Shown: piece after piece, positions 1 to 9,689 of the stretch | How positions within the stretch are numbered: position 1 is the stretch's first letter | How the letters are laid out: each line of letters opens with the position of its first letter | Origin: an uncultured Ignavibacteriota bacterium | GTDB taxonomy: Bacteria; Bacteroidota; Ignavibacteria; Tepidaquicellales; Tepidaquicellaceae | Reading direction: 5' to 3' | DNA length: 19,121 nt | Assembly (NCBI GenBank): GCA_903901375.1 | Contig: CAIUQV010000671.1 | Location: 1-19,121 of the forward strand | Translations under genes and position numbers: made by a program | The notes under the pieces: model-generated | Databases searched by the model: none | What the model saw: the letters and a program-made list of their open reading frames with translations, nothing else | What the model was told of the DNA's origin: nothing

Positions 1-1739
1 CGCGAGTTTTCCAGCGAAATGGCACTCTGCGAAGCAAAAGATTTCAGCAGGTCTATGTCCTCTTCCGAAAATGCTTTGCCCGAATTTTTCATCCCGAAAG
101 TAAGAGCTCCTAAAAGTTCGTCTTTCAGATAAATCGGAATGATTAAACTAATTTCCTTCAGCTGATTCTTTTCAGACTCAGTAAGGCCTATCTCGTTCAC
201 ATTAAATGCATTTACAAGTATCGCATCCTGATTACCGGTTAATACCTTTTTAAGAAGAAAATCAATTTCCTTATTGCTCAAATCCAGAGACTTAATGTAT
301 CTTTCGTTGATAACCCTGAGGTTAAAAGAAAAAATTCCGACTGTATCCCGCAGAAAATCCCTTATCTTGCTCACAAGGTCTTCAATATTCGAGGTGTAAG
401 ATATATCCTTTGAAAACTCAAGTAGTGATTTTCTGTAATTGTAATTCTCCCTGAAGAACTGTTTATCAACGAATGCCTTGGCTCTTTTATTAACAAAATC
501 GAATGAGAATGTAAAAATTATTATAAAAGTGATTATCAGAAGCTGATTGTTTCCTTTGAAGATTTCTTTAAAATAGGAATTCATAAAGTACACTAATACA
601 AGGTACATCAGTATTATAGCAATTGTAACAATTCCGAATACCAGACTTTTCTTCACAAGAAACTCGGTATCGAGTATCCTGTATTTCATTATAGAATATC
701 CGAATGAGATTGGTATTGCAATAACGAGTATCGTGGGTATCAGATAAACAGGGTTTATCAGGAATACAGGCTGATTGTTAATTTTAGTATAAAGCAGAAA
801 ATAAACTATTCCGATACCTCCGATTAAGAATCCTTTACTTATAATCGAAAGTGATTTTTTTAGAACCGGGTCAGTTACTTTTTTCAGGGATTTCCTGAAG
901 AATCTTGAACCCACGAAGAAGTAAATTACCGGCACTGCTGTTAGCAGTACATTCATTAATGTACCGTTGTTACCTCCTATTATTAACAGCACAACTTCAG
1001 GTGTAATTGCAAAGAAATAAGTAAGTAATATAAACAACTTCCTTCTTTTGAATTCATACTTAACGGGAAAAGTAATGAACAGATGTACGTATAAGGGTGG
1101 TATCATTAACATACCTATGATGAAAGAGATATTGATTGCACCAAGTAATATCTTCTGCCATAAATTCATCATACTTAAACTTATTGAACCGATTGGACTG
1201 GTTCCCGAATAAAGTATTAAACCTATTGATGCTGCACAACTGAAGAAGAAGAATAACTTTGACGTTGATTCCTTCGGTTTGGAATAACCGACGATTGTAC
1301 CAACGAATAAGAAAGATAATCCGATAACCCAGAAAATCAAGAAACTGTAACTTATAAATTTGTATACCCATATTTTTACGTCCATCACCTGACCGTTTCT
1401 TATTATAGTATACGTTATGTATTCATTACTGTATCTGTTAAGTATATCCATCGGAAGTACTGTTTTACTGAACTGTATTCCGTTTATTGCAATGAGTATA
1501 TCACCGTCTTTCAGTCCTGCCTGGTCTGCTACTCCATTCTTTATTATCTCAGTGATTAATAATTTTACGTTTGAAGTATCCTTGTCCTTTATTTCTATCC
1601 ACAGGCAATCATCGGTCGTCATTCTTTTAGAGATGAAGTTATTCTCAAATGCAATTATGTTCAGAAGTAAACATATAAATGCAAGTACAAGTATCAGGAA
1701 CCGCCTGTTGTTTTCGCTTATGTTTTTAAATAATCCCAT
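1..1739 (-). CDS. Membrane PDZ-GAF sensor protein, paralogue of the upstream gene; C-terminus cut by window edge
   Basis: About 579 residues are visible from an ATG at 1739; the reading frame is open through position 1, so the C-terminus is missing. In order: an N-terminal membrane segment (about residues 12-32), a PDZ-like domain (about 50-110, with the core GVADQAGLKDGD), a block of hydrophobic segments (about 125-410), and a GAF-like domain (about 430-575) ending in FSEEDIDLLKSFASQSAISL. It aligns along its whole visible length with the gene at 1756-4227: both begin with a short basic stretch, then SEN, a membrane segment and TxDDC, and both carry FGYSIxKYRILDTEF before the last membrane segments. 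A SpoIIE/PP2C phosphatase domain is therefore expected beyond the edge, but I cannot see it. The 16-bp gap after the upstream gene suggests one transcript. Likely role (inferred): a membrane sensor controlling an anti-sigma or partner-switching cascade. Confidence 0.85.
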   Translation of the reverse strand, partial: MGLFKNISENNRRFLILVLAFICLLLNIIAFENNFISKRMTTDDCLWIEIKDKDTSNVKLLITEIIKNGVADQAGLKDGDILIAINGIQFSKTVLPMDILNRYSNEYITYTIIRNGQVMDVKIWVYKFISYSFLIFWVIGLSFLFVGTIVGYSKPKESTSKLFFFFSCAASIGLILYSGTSPIGSISLSMMNLWQKILLGAINISFIIGMLMIPPLYVHLFITFPVKYEFKRRKLFILLTYFFAITPEVVLLIIGGNNGTLMNVLLTAVPVIYFFVGSRFFRKSLKKVTDPVLKKSLSIISKGFLIGGIGIVYFLLYTKINNQPVFLINPVYLIPTILVIAIPISFGYSIMKYRILDTEFLVKKSLVFGIVTIAIILMYLVLVYFMNSYFKEIFKGNNQLLIITFIIIFTFSFDFVNKRAKAFVDKQFFRENYNYRKSLLEFSKDISYTSNIEDLVSKIRDFLRDTVGIFSFNLRVINERYIKSLDLSNKEIDFLLKKVLTGNQDAILVNAFNVNEIGLTESEKNQLKEISLIIPIYLKDELLGALTFGMKNSGKAFSEEDIDLLKSFASQSAISLENS

Positions 1740-1755
1740 TTGTGAATATTAGCTC

Positions 1756-4227
1756 TTAATTCTGATACGATTTAACTACCACTAAAGTTATGTCGTCATG
1801 CTGTTCAGCACTATTTACGAAATTATTAACCTCCTCTTTCAGCTGTGTGCTTATTTCCGAAGGACGCATGCTTTTGTTCTGCTTTACTATATTTATCAGC
1901 CTTTCCATACCGAATTCCTCTTTATGCGAATTCATCGCTTCATTCAGACCGTCTGTGTAGAATAAGAATAAACTCTCTTTATCGAGTTTGATTTCATACT
2001 CGTCAAGATTCCTTATGAAAATATCTTCTCTGTCCAGTCCCAGCCCTATTCCCCGTGTATTCAGAAGTTCAATCGAACCGTTTCTTGCAAAGATTGCAGG
2101 ATTGTGTCCCGCTCTTATGAACCTTACCTTGTTCTGTTTAAGGTCAAACAAACCAAGTGAAACTGTAACAAACGACTTTTTCTCAAACTTATCATACACC
2201 TGTTTATTCACTTCTGAAATTATTTCTTTCGGAGTTTTGAATATCTTTGCTGCAAATCTGATAAGTGCCTGAACTTTAGCCATGTACAGGGCGGCAGGCA
2301 GTCCTTTCCCTGATACGTCTGCAATAACGACAAGAACTTTATCTTCTTCAAGCTCGATAACATCATAAAAGTCACCGCCAATTATTCTTGCCGGCTGAGA
2401 GGAACAACTGATTTCAAGCCTGCCAAAACTGAAGTTTGTATAGGGAAGCAAACCTTCCTGAATACTCTTCGCTACTTTCAGTTCTTCTTCAATCTTGTTC
2501 TTCTTTATTTCTTCAAGCCTGAGCCTTGAGTTTTCATAGACTATTGAAATGTTAGAACATATTGTTTTAAGCAAATCAATATCTTCTTCTGTATAAGGCG
2601 AGTTTTCCGGCTTTTCACCAAGATTTATAGAACCAATTAATGCATCTTTTATCAGTACCGGCAGCGATAGTACAATACCTTTTTCTTTCAGAAACTTTTT
2701 GTACCCTTCAGGAAAATTACCTTCAAGTAGATTGACGTCAAAAAGATATTTTGGATTCCTGTCATTTTTGTAAAGGTACGTATAAATACTGTCTTCTGCC
2801 GCATCTGCCGTTACACCTTCACCTTTTATCCAGACGTAAAGATTCTTAACGCCCATCGTTGCCCGCAGAGTTGTATTCAGCTGTTTTGTAACTTCTTCAA
2901 TGCTGTTCAGACAGCAGAGTTCAGAAGAGAAATCGAGAAGCGACTTTCTGTAATTATACCTGGACTTATAGAACCTCTTATCAACGAATGACTTTATTAA
3001 TTTTGTTATGTATGAAAACGAAAAAATTACTAGTATAATGGTTAATACCGTAATGAGCTGTTTGTTCCTGAATTGATAGTAATCGAATAAAGTATCAAGC
3101 AGGTTTATCGCAATCAGATATGCAGCTATTGTAATTCCTGTCGCAAGTGTAAATACAATACCTCTTTTAACAAAGAACTCAGTATCAAGTATCCTGTATT
3201 TATATATTGAATAGCCGAACGTAATAGGTATTGCAAGGACAAGCATTGTCGGTAATCTGTAAACCGGATTAAGTCCAAGCTTCGCAACATAAAGTGAGAA
3301 TATAAAATAGTAATATATAAGTCCTGAAAGCCCTATCACCATACCAATTACAAGAACTCTTAAAGGCTCTTTAAGTTCAGGACTTTCTATTCGCATAAAC
3401 GACCGTAAAAATACTATGAGTGCTCCTACTACCAGAAACAATGGCGCATAACTTAAGATTATAAATACAGGATTCTGCTCCTGTATAAAAGGAAATAATG
3501 TTGGGAAAAGACCCGGCAGCCCTAACAGTATACAGTAAAGATATATAAGAAATAATTTCAGCCTTCGTCTTTTAAACTCGACGAATACTGGATATACTGT
3601 AAAGAAATGAAAGAATAACGGGTACACAAAGATACTCGCAATATAATAATTGTACATCAGGAATCCGTCTGCTCCCACGTAATACCAAATACCTCCGTAA
3701 ATTGTAAACCCTACAGAAGAAACAGCACCAAAAATAAAGAACAACTGGGAAGTTAACTCTTTGGGTTTAGATATTCCGACAAAGAAACCATTGATTAAAA
3801 AACCAAGACCAAGAAAAGTGAAAATATAAAATATAAGATGAAAATACTTATAGACGGGTATTATAAACTGTAAAAGCTCTCCGTTTCTTTCCACCAGGTA
3901 AACACCTTTTTCTCCCGCCGGAATTGAAAACAGAACTGTCTGAAGCTGATCGACACTCTCAGTTCTTTTTCCGTTTATTTCAAATATTCTGTCACCGGGT
4001 TTTAGTCCTGCTTTATCCGCAACACCATCAGGATATATACTTTGCACTTCAAGATACTTTCTTCCGGTTATGTCCTCTTTCTCTATTTTCGTGCAGTCGT
4101 CAACTGTGAGCCTTCTCGTAAATATTGAACTAAACAAAGGAATACCGGCAAGCACTAATACGTATAGCGTAATGACGATTATGAAAAACCGCAGTGTGTT
4201 TTCACTGTATTTGTTTAGAAACTTCAA
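1756..4227 (-). CDS. Membrane PDZ-GAF-SpoIIE (PP2C-type) serine phosphatase
   Basis: 823 residues from a TTG start. An in-frame stop lies just upstream, no early ATG exists, and the start matches the aligned ATG of its paralogue. Domains: membrane segment (about 13-35), periplasmic PDZ-like domain (about 55-120; GVADKAGLKPGDRIFEING), about eight further membrane segments (about 128-410), cytoplasmic GAF domain (about 430-575), a short coiled coil (about 575-605), and a SpoIIE/PP2C phosphatase domain (about 615-820). Metal-binding phosphatase motifs are visible: GGDFYD, ADVSGKGLPAALYMA, FYTDGLNEA and the final HDDITLVVVK. Proteins of this build dephosphorylate anti-sigma-factor antagonists in Rsb-type partner switching; the target here is unknown and no STAS or anti-sigma kinase gene lies in the window. 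The PDZ domain may sense envelope peptides. It has its own candidate promoter at 4305-4334 and is followed at 16 bp by a paralogue. Confidence 0.92.
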   Translation of the reverse strand: MKFLNKYSENTLRFFIIVITLYVLVLAGIPLFSSIFTRRLTVDDCTKIEKEDITGRKYLEVQSIYPDGVADKAGLKPGDRIFEINGKRTESVDQLQTVLFSIPAGEKGVYLVERNGELLQFIIPVYKYFHLIFYIFTFLGLGFLINGFFVGISKPKELTSQLFFIFGAVSSVGFTIYGGIWYYVGADGFLMYNYYIASIFVYPLFFHFFTVYPVFVEFKRRRLKLFLIYLYCILLGLPGLFPTLFPFIQEQNPVFIILSYAPLFLVVGALIVFLRSFMRIESPELKEPLRVLVIGMVIGLSGLIYYYFIFSLYVAKLGLNPVYRLPTMLVLAIPITFGYSIYKYRILDTEFFVKRGIVFTLATGITIAAYLIAINLLDTLFDYYQFRNKQLITVLTIILVIFSFSYITKLIKSFVDKRFYKSRYNYRKSLLDFSSELCCLNSIEEVTKQLNTTLRATMGVKNLYVWIKGEGVTADAAEDSIYTYLYKNDRNPKYLFDVNLLEGNFPEGYKKFLKEKGIVLSLPVLIKDALIGSINLGEKPENSPYTEEDIDLLKTICSNISIVYENSRLRLEEIKKNKIEEELKVAKSIQEGLLPYTNFSFGRLEISCSSQPARIIGGDFYDVIELEEDKVLVVIADVSGKGLPAALYMAKVQALIRFAAKIFKTPKEIISEVNKQVYDKFEKKSFVTVSLGLFDLKQNKVRFIRAGHNPAIFARNGSIELLNTRGIGLGLDREDIFIRNLDEYEIKLDKESLFLFYTDGLNEAMNSHKEEFGMERLINIVKQNKSMRPSEISTQLKEEVNNFVNSAEQHDDITLVVVKSYQN

Positions 4228-4304
4228 TATTTAATAATACTATAAATTAATTATTTCAGAACTTTTGAGAGCTAAGTAATTTACGTTAATTCTGTCCATA
4301 AGTT

Positions 4305-4334
4305 CAAAATTATATTGTATAAATTCCTTTACAA
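4305..4334 (-). promoter_or_regulatory. Candidate Bacteroidota-type promoter for the phosphatase pair
   Basis: On the minus strand a TTG (4334-4332) is followed after 19 bp by TAATTTTG (4312-4305). This fits TTG-N17-23-TAnnTTTG, known for the Bacteroidota housekeeping sigma factor. It lies just after the patatin stop at 4340 and about 78 bp before the TTG start of the phosphatase gene, so the phosphatases may be transcribed independently of the patatin gene. The motif is AT-rich and could occur by chance. Confidence 0.45.
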
Positions 4335-4339
4335 TAAAT

Positions 4340-7201
4340 CTAAAGATTGTATCCCATTGAGAAATAAAAAGTCGTTGGTCCCCAGTTTAGACTCTCGCTG
4401 GTAAGACCTTTAGTAATAATAAACATTTTACCGGCAGATAAACTTGTTTTCCCCAACGGAGTATCAAAAAGTATTGCAAACCCAATTCCGTGTTTAAGGT
4501 CTTTAAACCTTATATCTTCTGCGTTTTCCCAGGCCCTGCCAAGGTCATACCTTGCTGATAAATATGTATCGAAGAAAAACTTCACCGGCAGCCTGTACCT
4601 GTATTCGAGCGATGCCAGCAGAACCTGTCTGCCTCTCATTTCATCTTCCACCATTCCGTAAAAAGAATCTTCGCCTCCGAGTGAGAAAACTTCATAATCA
4701 GGTGTAGTCTTATCCGCAAACCCGAATACAAATTTTGGTCTTAACACGCTCGGACTGCCTAAAGCAATATTATGTATGATGTCGAATGACAGCTTGGTGA
4801 ATGTTACTCCGCTCGATAACTGATTTCTGGAAGATTCATATATATAATTTATTTTAGACCCCCTGGTTGCAAAAGGATATATATCTTCAGAATCAATTTT
4901 TCCGCCAATCCTTAGTTTAAACAGTTTCAAATCACCTTCCGAAGGAAACGTTCCCTGAACACTTTCACGAGACAGATTTTCATACAATAACTGACCGAAG
5001 ACTGTACCAAACCTTTTCATCTGAGTTCCAACAAGAAAACTGCTGCCGTATCTTATATCTCTGTACTCGCCGTTTTGTGTTCTTACAAGTTCAGAGTTTA
5101 CAATCGATTGTGTATAATCATATATATTCCTGAACCTGTAATAAACAGACCAGTTGTAAGTAAATATCGAACCGAAGAATCTGTTCGATTTCAGTTCACC
5201 CATATATTCCCTGTCCCGCAATCCTCCTTTAAACGTAATACCTGTTTCATTTCCTGTTCCAAAAAGATTTTCGTTCCTGAAATCTACGTATGCCTGAAAC
5301 TTTCTTTCATTATCAAGCCTGAAAGATATTCTTATATTCCTTGTACTTTTTTCAACAACGTTAAAATTTAAAGATGGATAATAAACAGAAGTGTCTTTAT
5401 AATCGAAATACATACTCACCTGCTGGAATAGATTTGTCCCGACTATACCACCCAGACTTTCTACAAGAGAATTCTTCAGAACAGGTTTATCGAATGATAC
5501 ATCTGTCTCGCTTAGCAGTAAACTCTTTCTTGTTTTATAATTTCCTTTAATCTTTATATCGCTTATAAAACCTTCCGAGAAATCTACATTCAGTATTCCG
5601 TTATCATCCAGGTAGAACCTCTTTATGTCTATCGCAGAATAACCGTCTTTCCTTACTCCTCCAAGAAGTTTTTCATAAAACTCAAACATACTGTTCCTGT
5701 TTGCTGTTTTATTCAGGTTATCTTTACCGAAAGTATTTACGATTTCGGAAATCCTGTTAAGCATAGAAGTATTAACAGTAGACGGCACTGTTTTATTCGC
5801 CGGGTCTGTGTTGCCGGTATTCAGGGTATCCCACAGGATTAAATAATAATCTGCTTTCTTTGTCTTATCACTGAAATTAAAACCAACTTTCAAAGAATGC
5901 AGCTTAACGTTCTGATTAGCTTTGTATACAATCTCAGTATTGGTACCCGATTTATATATTTCAGCCCATACACTGCTGAAATTTCCGGTTTTATAAATAT
6001 CCCTCAGTCGCTTTTCTATCGTAACATACCTCACAAATGTATTCTGCTGTTCTTTAACTATCTCATTCTTCAGTGAATCAGAAATGTTCTTCAGTGCAAA
6101 AGTAACATTCCCGTTAAAAACAAAATTATTAAAATTCAATGAAGCTTTATCTTCGAGTGAGTCTATTCTGCTGATTATGTCTTTAACAATTTCCTCAGTG
6201 GCAATTTTCCCTTTATCAACTATGTAATTAACATTTTCAAATTCTGTTGCACCTAAATTCCCGAGTTTCGGATTAATCACAAAATCAGATTTCTTTAGCT
6301 GCTCTTCATTCAACTGTGCCATCGTAATTGATAATATCTGGTCTGCAGTATTTATAGGGTTTTTCAGTTCCTCGGATGTTTTAAGCGGAGAAGTGGAATT
6401 AACCGTAATTGTAAAGTCCGCACCAAATTCCTTTGCTACATCAACAGGTATGTTCGATGTTAACCCGCCGTCCACAAGGTCGTTGCCCTCAACTTTTGTC
6501 GGAGAATAAAGCAAAGGATATGTAAACGAAGCTTTTATACATTCGCTTATGTTCCCTTTGTTCAGCACTACTCTTTTTCCTTTATCAAGGTCAGTCGCAA
6601 CTGCATAAAAAGGTATCTTTATGTCAGAAAAATCCTTCCTAGGCTTATACCTCGCATTCATCAGAAATATGTTTATAAGGTCCGACATCTGCTGACCGCT
6701 TGATAATGAAGTGGGAAGCATAGGTTTGAATCCGTCGAGCGAAATCGTAAGGAAACCCCTGTCCTGTGATTTTTTCTGATCTACAAAAAGAAATTCACGC
6801 TCGTATTTATTCGTCAGCGATAACTTGGATTTCCAGTCTACACTTCCTGTTATCCCAACCATCTCTTCAGGTGAATATCCCGAAGAATAAAGTCCGCCCG
6901 TTATTGCACCTATACTCGTTCCTACAATCATATCAATGTTCACATCGTACTTTTCAAGTACAGACAAAACTCCAATCTGAGATAATCCCCTTGCACCGCC
7001 TCCGCTGAGCACTAAAGCTATTTTCTTTCTGTTGAGTTTCTCGGGAAATATATTGAACCTTGAAGTATCTATATTGGGATTTGGATATTTGTAAACTTCA
7101 AGTTTGCCGGCAAGTGAATCACTCTGGGCAAAGTTTACAGAAGGTATTCCGTAAATCAGAACACAAATCAGAAATATATATATAAACCTTCCGTTAAACA
7201 T
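4340..7201 (-). CDS. Patatin-like phospholipase fused to a BamA/Omp85-type outer-membrane barrel
   Basis: 953 residues. An N-terminal signal peptide (about 1-25, ending near FAQS) leads into a patatin domain (about 60-335). That domain has the oxyanion-hole motif SGGGARG (66-72), the nucleophile motif GTSIG (94-98, Ser96), and the Asp of the catalytic dyad in DGG (244-246). After a linker, a POTRA-like region (about 540-610) precedes a C-terminal beta-barrel (about 620-953) with repeated amphipathic strands and the family-typical late segment GIGFAILFDTPLGKTSLSAG. This is the architecture of PlpD/FplA-like type Vd proteins, in which the barrel anchors or exports the phospholipase. The region aligned to the Omp85 VRGF loop reads SFYGM. 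No Shine-Dalgarno site precedes the start. The gene lies 31 bp after the symporter gene and may be transcribed with it. The lipid substrate cannot be read from sequence. Confidence 0.93.
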   Translation of the reverse strand: MFNGRFIYIFLICVLIYGIPSVNFAQSDSLAGKLEVYKYPNPNIDTSRFNIFPEKLNRKKIALVLSGGGARGLSQIGVLSVLEKYDVNIDMIVGTSIGAITGGLYSSGYSPEEMVGITGSVDWKSKLSLTNKYEREFLFVDQKKSQDRGFLTISLDGFKPMLPTSLSSGQQMSDLINIFLMNARYKPRKDFSDIKIPFYAVATDLDKGKRVVLNKGNISECIKASFTYPLLYSPTKVEGNDLVDGGLTSNIPVDVAKEFGADFTITVNSTSPLKTSEELKNPINTADQILSITMAQLNEEQLKKSDFVINPKLGNLGATEFENVNYIVDKGKIATEEIVKDIISRIDSLEDKASLNFNNFVFNGNVTFALKNISDSLKNEIVKEQQNTFVRYVTIEKRLRDIYKTGNFSSVWAEIYKSGTNTEIVYKANQNVKLHSLKVGFNFSDKTKKADYYLILWDTLNTGNTDPANKTVPSTVNTSMLNRISEIVNTFGKDNLNKTANRNSMFEFYEKLLGGVRKDGYSAIDIKRFYLDDNGILNVDFSEGFISDIKIKGNYKTRKSLLLSETDVSFDKPVLKNSLVESLGGIVGTNLFQQVSMYFDYKDTSVYYPSLNFNVVEKSTRNIRISFRLDNERKFQAYVDFRNENLFGTGNETGITFKGGLRDREYMGELKSNRFFGSIFTYNWSVYYRFRNIYDYTQSIVNSELVRTQNGEYRDIRYGSSFLVGTQMKRFGTVFGQLLYENLSRESVQGTFPSEGDLKLFKLRIGGKIDSEDIYPFATRGSKINYIYESSRNQLSSGVTFTKLSFDIIHNIALGSPSVLRPKFVFGFADKTTPDYEVFSLGGEDSFYGMVEDEMRGRQVLLASLEYRYRLPVKFFFDTYLSARYDLGRAWENAEDIRFKDLKHGIGFAILFDTPLGKTSLSAGKMFIITKGLTSESLNWGPTTFYFSMGYNL

Positions 7202-7232
7202 TAATTTAATATGATATAAAACCTTAAATTCA

Positions 7233-8588
7233 TCAATTCTTTTTAAAAAATCTACCGATTAAGTAAACCAGTAATCCTGATATCAGACCGGGATACATTG
7301 GCTCAATTATTCCTATACTAAAGATTACCCAAATTAATGAGAATAGAAATGACACAATCATTGCACTAAACATCCACTTCCTGTCTGTTCGCAGAATCTC
7401 AAAGTATGAACTCACTACTCCTATAAGCAAAGAAGGTATCGTCAGACTACCTACCAGATACCAGATCTGCACTACAGAAGGAACCAGCAATGCAATCAGC
7501 AATGACAATAATGATGTTACTCCAATCCCGAACTTTGTGTATTTATTTTCTTCATCCTTTGTACCCTTAAAACGCTGAATTATGTCCTTGCCGAGTGTCG
7601 TGGCAGAAATAAATAAATTCGAATGCAATGTAGACATAATAGTCGCCAGCATTCCTATGAAGAAAAAACCTTTAGCAAACTGCGGCAGTATACTCTCTGC
7701 TAATAACGGATAAGACATTGCCGGGTCATTTAAATTCTTTATACTCGAAATTGCATAAAGCCCCGTAATCGTTGTCATTGCATCAAACACAAACCAGAAG
7801 AATAATGAAAAGAATATTCCCTTTCTTGCCGTATTCTCATCCTTTGCCGCATAGCATCTCTGATGAAACCCAGGGTCAACGATTGCCCACGCTCCAATAA
7901 AAAACCATACAAGTATGTAAGTTAATGAGTTGCCTCCTGTCAGTGAAAGATGTGTTGCAGGAAGGTTTGCATTCAGATATTCTGCACCTCCATAAGTTGA
8001 ATAACAGAACGGAAGTATTATGCCAAACCCCGCAAACATAAGTATAAACTCAAACACATTCACACGTACATCTGCATTAAGTCCTCCTTTAAAAAGATAC
8101 ACGATTGAAAAAACCATAGTGATAACCATCGATATCCATAATGGAAAACCAAAAACCATTGAAGTTAAAAGTCCAAGCATAAAAACATAAGGCGCAGGAG
8201 TTACAAGAAGAAACACCATCGAAGCTCCGAATATACTCACGTTCCTGCCGTAAGTAAGTTCAAGTTTATCGGCTATCGTATAAAGTTTAGTCTGTCTGAT
8301 TTTCTTCGCAAGAAATATTGCAAATAAAAAAATGAAGATATAATAAGGAAATGCATTCAGAAACCAGCTGGAAATACCATACTTGTATGTAAACTCACCA
8401 ACTCCAAGAATCCCGCCGTAAAAAGAAGCAACAAGTGTTGCCACAAATGCAGGAAGAGTCAGCCTCCTTCCCATCACTAAATAATCATCTGCACTGCTGT
8501 CTTTTTTTCCCGACCGGAATCCAATCCAGACGGCAGTTACAAAGTATACTATGATAATTGCATAATCCCAGAAACCGAATGTCAGCAT
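7233..8588 (-). CDS. Sodium:solute symporter family (SSS/SLC5) transporter
   Basis: 451 residues, almost entirely hydrophobic, with about 12-13 membrane helices, close to the usual SSS length. Family features include an N-terminal helix followed by DDYLVMGRRLTLP, a glycine-rich second helix (ASFYGGILGVGEF), and GGLNADVRVNVFEFILMF, which corresponds to the SSS signature GGxxA(D/V)xxDxxQ region in degenerate form. It should import a small solute with Na+. The start codon lies only 2 bp after the stop codon of the aminopeptidase gene, so the two are probably translationally coupled. This suggests, but does not prove, an amino-acid or peptide-derived substrate. Substrate assignment within SSS from sequence alone is unreliable. 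Confidence 0.93.
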   Translation of the reverse strand: MLTFGFWDYAIIIVYFVTAVWIGFRSGKKDSSADDYLVMGRRLTLPAFVATLVASFYGGILGVGEFTYKYGISSWFLNAFPYYIFIFLFAIFLAKKIRQTKLYTIADKLELTYGRNVSIFGASMVFLLVTPAPYVFMLGLLTSMVFGFPLWISMVITMVFSIVYLFKGGLNADVRVNVFEFILMFAGFGIILPFCYSTYGGAEYLNANLPATHLSLTGGNSLTYILVWFFIGAWAIVDPGFHQRCYAAKDENTARKGIFFSLFFWFVFDAMTTITGLYAISSIKNLNDPAMSYPLLAESILPQFAKGFFFIGMLATIMSTLHSNLFISATTLGKDIIQRFKGTKDEENKYTKFGIGVTSLLSLLIALLVPSVVQIWYLVGSLTIPSLLIGVVSSYFEILRTDRKWMFSAMIVSFLFSLIWVIFSIGIIEPMYPGLISGLLVYLIGRFFKKN

Positions 8589-8590
8589 GC

Positions 8591-9550
8591 TTACTTTATC
8601 AGCTTACCTTTCTTCATAATCAGCTCTCCATCTGCATACACGTCCGGCTCTATTACAAGCCCGTCTATATGACTCTTCACGTTAATATTTCCACCCATCG
8701 AAACATTGTTACCGAATGCAATATGAATCGTTCCGTATACTTTTTCGTCTTCCAGAATCATTCCGCAGAGTTCTGCTTTGTAGTTTGTACCGATGCCAAA
8801 TTCCGCCACGGCTCTTGCATCCCGTCCTACACTGTCTATAGCATTAATAAACTTCTGTGCCTCAGGTCCCCCTGTTATGCTTTCTGCAAAACCGTCTTTA
8901 ACTTCTATTGTCATAGGTTCGCTCAGCATTCCAATCCCCGCGAGTGAACCGTCTATCACAACCTTACCGTTCGACTTTCCTTCCCACGGAGCAAGATACA
9001 CCTCACCCGAAGGCAGGTTTCCGCTGTCGCCTCTGTTTAAAAGTACACCCGTACTCTCAATAACATTTCTTCCCTTCATTGGCATAACGATATCAGTTCC
9101 TTTTTCAGTTACCACTCTTACTTCAGAAGCATTCTCAAGAAGTGCTTTCACTCTGAGAGAAAGTTCCACTACTTTATTCGCATCGGCACTTAAACACCTG
9201 ACCATCGTTTCAATTGTAATACCCGGCATTGTAGCAACCCTTACTCCTGCTTTTGAAGCATTGCGTCTTGCATCTGTATGCGTAAGAGATTTTGCAGTAG
9301 GACAAACGACTACATCTACCATCTTCATAAGTTCTGCAATCTGCGCAGGAGGTTCTTCGCCGTTTATTTCCCTCTGCTTTATTTCAACGAGAAATGCTTC
9401 CTTGCACAACTGCTTTCCTGCCGCAAATAATGTCCGCCCAATTTCCCGCTTGGTTTCGTCAGAGACGATAAGTAATGTTTCGGTTTTCTTTAAACCTAAA
9501 AAATCTTTTAATGCTATAATCGATGAATCGAACAATTCAGTATTTATCAT
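8591..9550 (-). CDS. M29/NicX-type metallo-aminopeptidase-like protein
   Basis: 319 residues from the ATG at 9550. This start is preceded by AAAGGA at 7-nt spacing, so I prefer it to an in-frame start 15 codons upstream whose added residues look non-native. The fold is that of the thermophilic aminopeptidase (M29) / 2,5-dihydroxypyridine dioxygenase (NicX) group. An N-terminal alpha/beta half carries AKSLTHTDARR, and a C-terminal half carries NLPSGEVYLAPWEG (about 179-191), AEFGIG (Glu250), LEDEKVYGTIHIAFGNN (Glu267 or Glu269, His276) and SHIDG (His294, Asp296). The acidic and His residues are those expected to bind metal in this group. Coupling to the symporter downstream supports a catabolic role. 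M29-like peptidase and ring-cleaving dioxygenase cannot be separated with certainty from sequence alone. Confidence 0.85.
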   Translation of the reverse strand: MINTELFDSSIIALKDFLGLKKTETLLIVSDETKREIGRTLFAAGKQLCKEAFLVEIKQREINGEEPPAQIAELMKMVDVVVCPTAKSLTHTDARRNASKAGVRVATMPGITIETMVRCLSADANKVVELSLRVKALLENASEVRVVTEKGTDIVMPMKGRNVIESTGVLLNRGDSGNLPSGEVYLAPWEGKSNGKVVIDGSLAGIGMLSEPMTIEVKDGFAESITGGPEAQKFINAIDSVGRDARAVAEFGIGTNYKAELCGMILEDEKVYGTIHIAFGNNVSMGGNINVKSHIDGLVIEPDVYADGELIMKKGKLIK

Positions 9551-9689
9551 AATATTTTCCTTTAAAATTAAGTAATTGGTAAATAAAATAGTCATTATTA
9601 TACTTTAATAATATCACATTACACTTTTGAATCCTTTCTAAACAGAATTGCGGGATTGACGTATTTGTCAGTTTATGAAAATATTTATC

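Noticed and set aside
1060..1752. Short open frames on both strands across 1060-1371 and 1417-1752
   Set aside because: They are out-of-frame shadows of the PDZ-GAF gene whose frame is open from 1739 through position 1.
8793..9575. 260-codon open frame on the plus strand
   Set aside because: It lies entirely antisense to the well-supported aminopeptidase gene, has low-complexity Ser/Thr/Pro composition and shows no family motif.
9551..9595. Longer start for the aminopeptidase at 9595
   Set aside because: AAAGGA at 7-nt spacing supports the ATG at 9550, and the extra 15 residues do not fit the family start.
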